From: CBFGTJ01 sp965651815
GTDB taxonomy: Bacteria > Actinomycetota > Acidimicrobiia > Acidimicrobiales > Microtrichaceae
Length of the DNA stretch: 5,224 nt
NCBI GenBank assembly: GCA_965651815.1
Contig: CBFGTJ010000213.1
Coordinates: 1-5,224, forward strand
Reading direction: 5' to 3'
Position 1 is the stretch's first letter; the number at the start of each line of letters is the position of its first letter. A model generated the notes under the pieces. It was not told the origin of the DNA. It did not search any database and worked only from the letters and a program-made list of their open reading frames with translations. Positions 5,147 through 5,224 of this stretch are shown here, piece after piece. The position numbers were made by a program, and so were the translations under genes.

Positions 5147-5196
5147 GTTCTGTGATGCGAGGTCGGGGTCCGGACCCCGACCTCGCATCACAGAAC
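5147..5196. terminator. perfect 50-bp palindrome, likely intrinsic terminator
   Basis: The 25-base arms (5147-5171 and 5172-5196) are exactly complementary with no spacer; the left arm begins GTTCTGTGATGCGAGG and the centre is TCCGGA. The RNA would form a very stable hairpin in either direction. There is no U-tract on either side, as is common for actinobacterial terminators. On the minus strand a TGA at 5215-5213 could end a gene from beyond the right edge, 16 bases before the stem, so it probably insulates radA from that gene. An operator or other protein site is the alternative. Confidence 0.6.
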
Positions 5197-5224
5197 GGGC
5201 GGGGGTCGTGGGTCAGCCGCGGCG

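Noticed and set aside
5124..5191. TGTGA and TCACA half-sites near radA as a Crp operator
   Set aside because: The half-sites inside the 50-bp palindrome are 30 bases or more apart, and the one at 5127 has no partner at six bases, so no TGTGA-N6-TCACA site exists.
1..5224. CRISPR array, tRNA, rRNA, insertion sequence or phage elements
   Set aside because: No regularly spaced repeats, tRNA-like cloverleaf, transposase motif or flanking duplication was seen; all long stretches are explained by housekeeping genes.

Overview
The window comes from a very GC-rich genome, most likely an actinomycete-type bacterium (Actinomycetota). The evidence is the strong G/C bias at third codon positions, a Crp regulator close to the mycobacterial type, start regions of the form TANNNT followed 6-8 bases later by the start codon, and a gene neighbourhood known in actinobacteria. 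In Mycobacterium, ispF and ispD lie near radA and disA, separated by carD and lpqE. Here the intervening genes are instead a crp-like gene and a dienelactone hydrolase-like gene. The class cannot be fixed from this window; Acidimicrobiia or a relative is one possibility.

Layout from left to right: ispF (minus, C-terminus cut by the window edge at base 1) and ispD (minus) overlap as ATGA and form one unit for two steps of the MEP isoprenoid pathway. Transcribed away from ispD is a Crp/Fnr regulator (plus, 1150-1809). It converges on a dienelactone hydrolase family gene (minus, 1826-2494), with a small GC hairpin in the junction. Upstream on the same strand are disA (minus, 2543-3628), which makes the second messenger c-di-AMP, and radA (minus, 3748-5103), a recombination ATPase. 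A perfect 50-bp palindrome (5147-5196) lies just upstream of radA and probably terminates a gene beyond the right edge.

The most interesting feature is the radA-disA gap. On the minus strand, TACACT is followed after exactly 6 bases by an ATG that opens a 25-codon ORF (3625-3702). This ORF ends in a GTGA overlap with the disA start codon. The disA Shine-Dalgarno GGAGG lies inside it and inside a 6-bp GC stem (CCTCCG/CGGAGG). This looks like a leaderless leader peptide whose translation would open the disA ribosome site.

The other transcription-unit heads (ispD, crp, the hydrolase, radA) also show TANNNT 7-8 bases before the start and no Shine-Dalgarno, which suggests leaderless mRNAs. The two internal cistrons, ispF and disA, do have Shine-Dalgarno sequences. 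This pattern was used to choose several start codons. The whole window is accounted for by these genes and short intergenic gaps; there are no RNA genes, mobile elements or CRISPR arrays that I can see.
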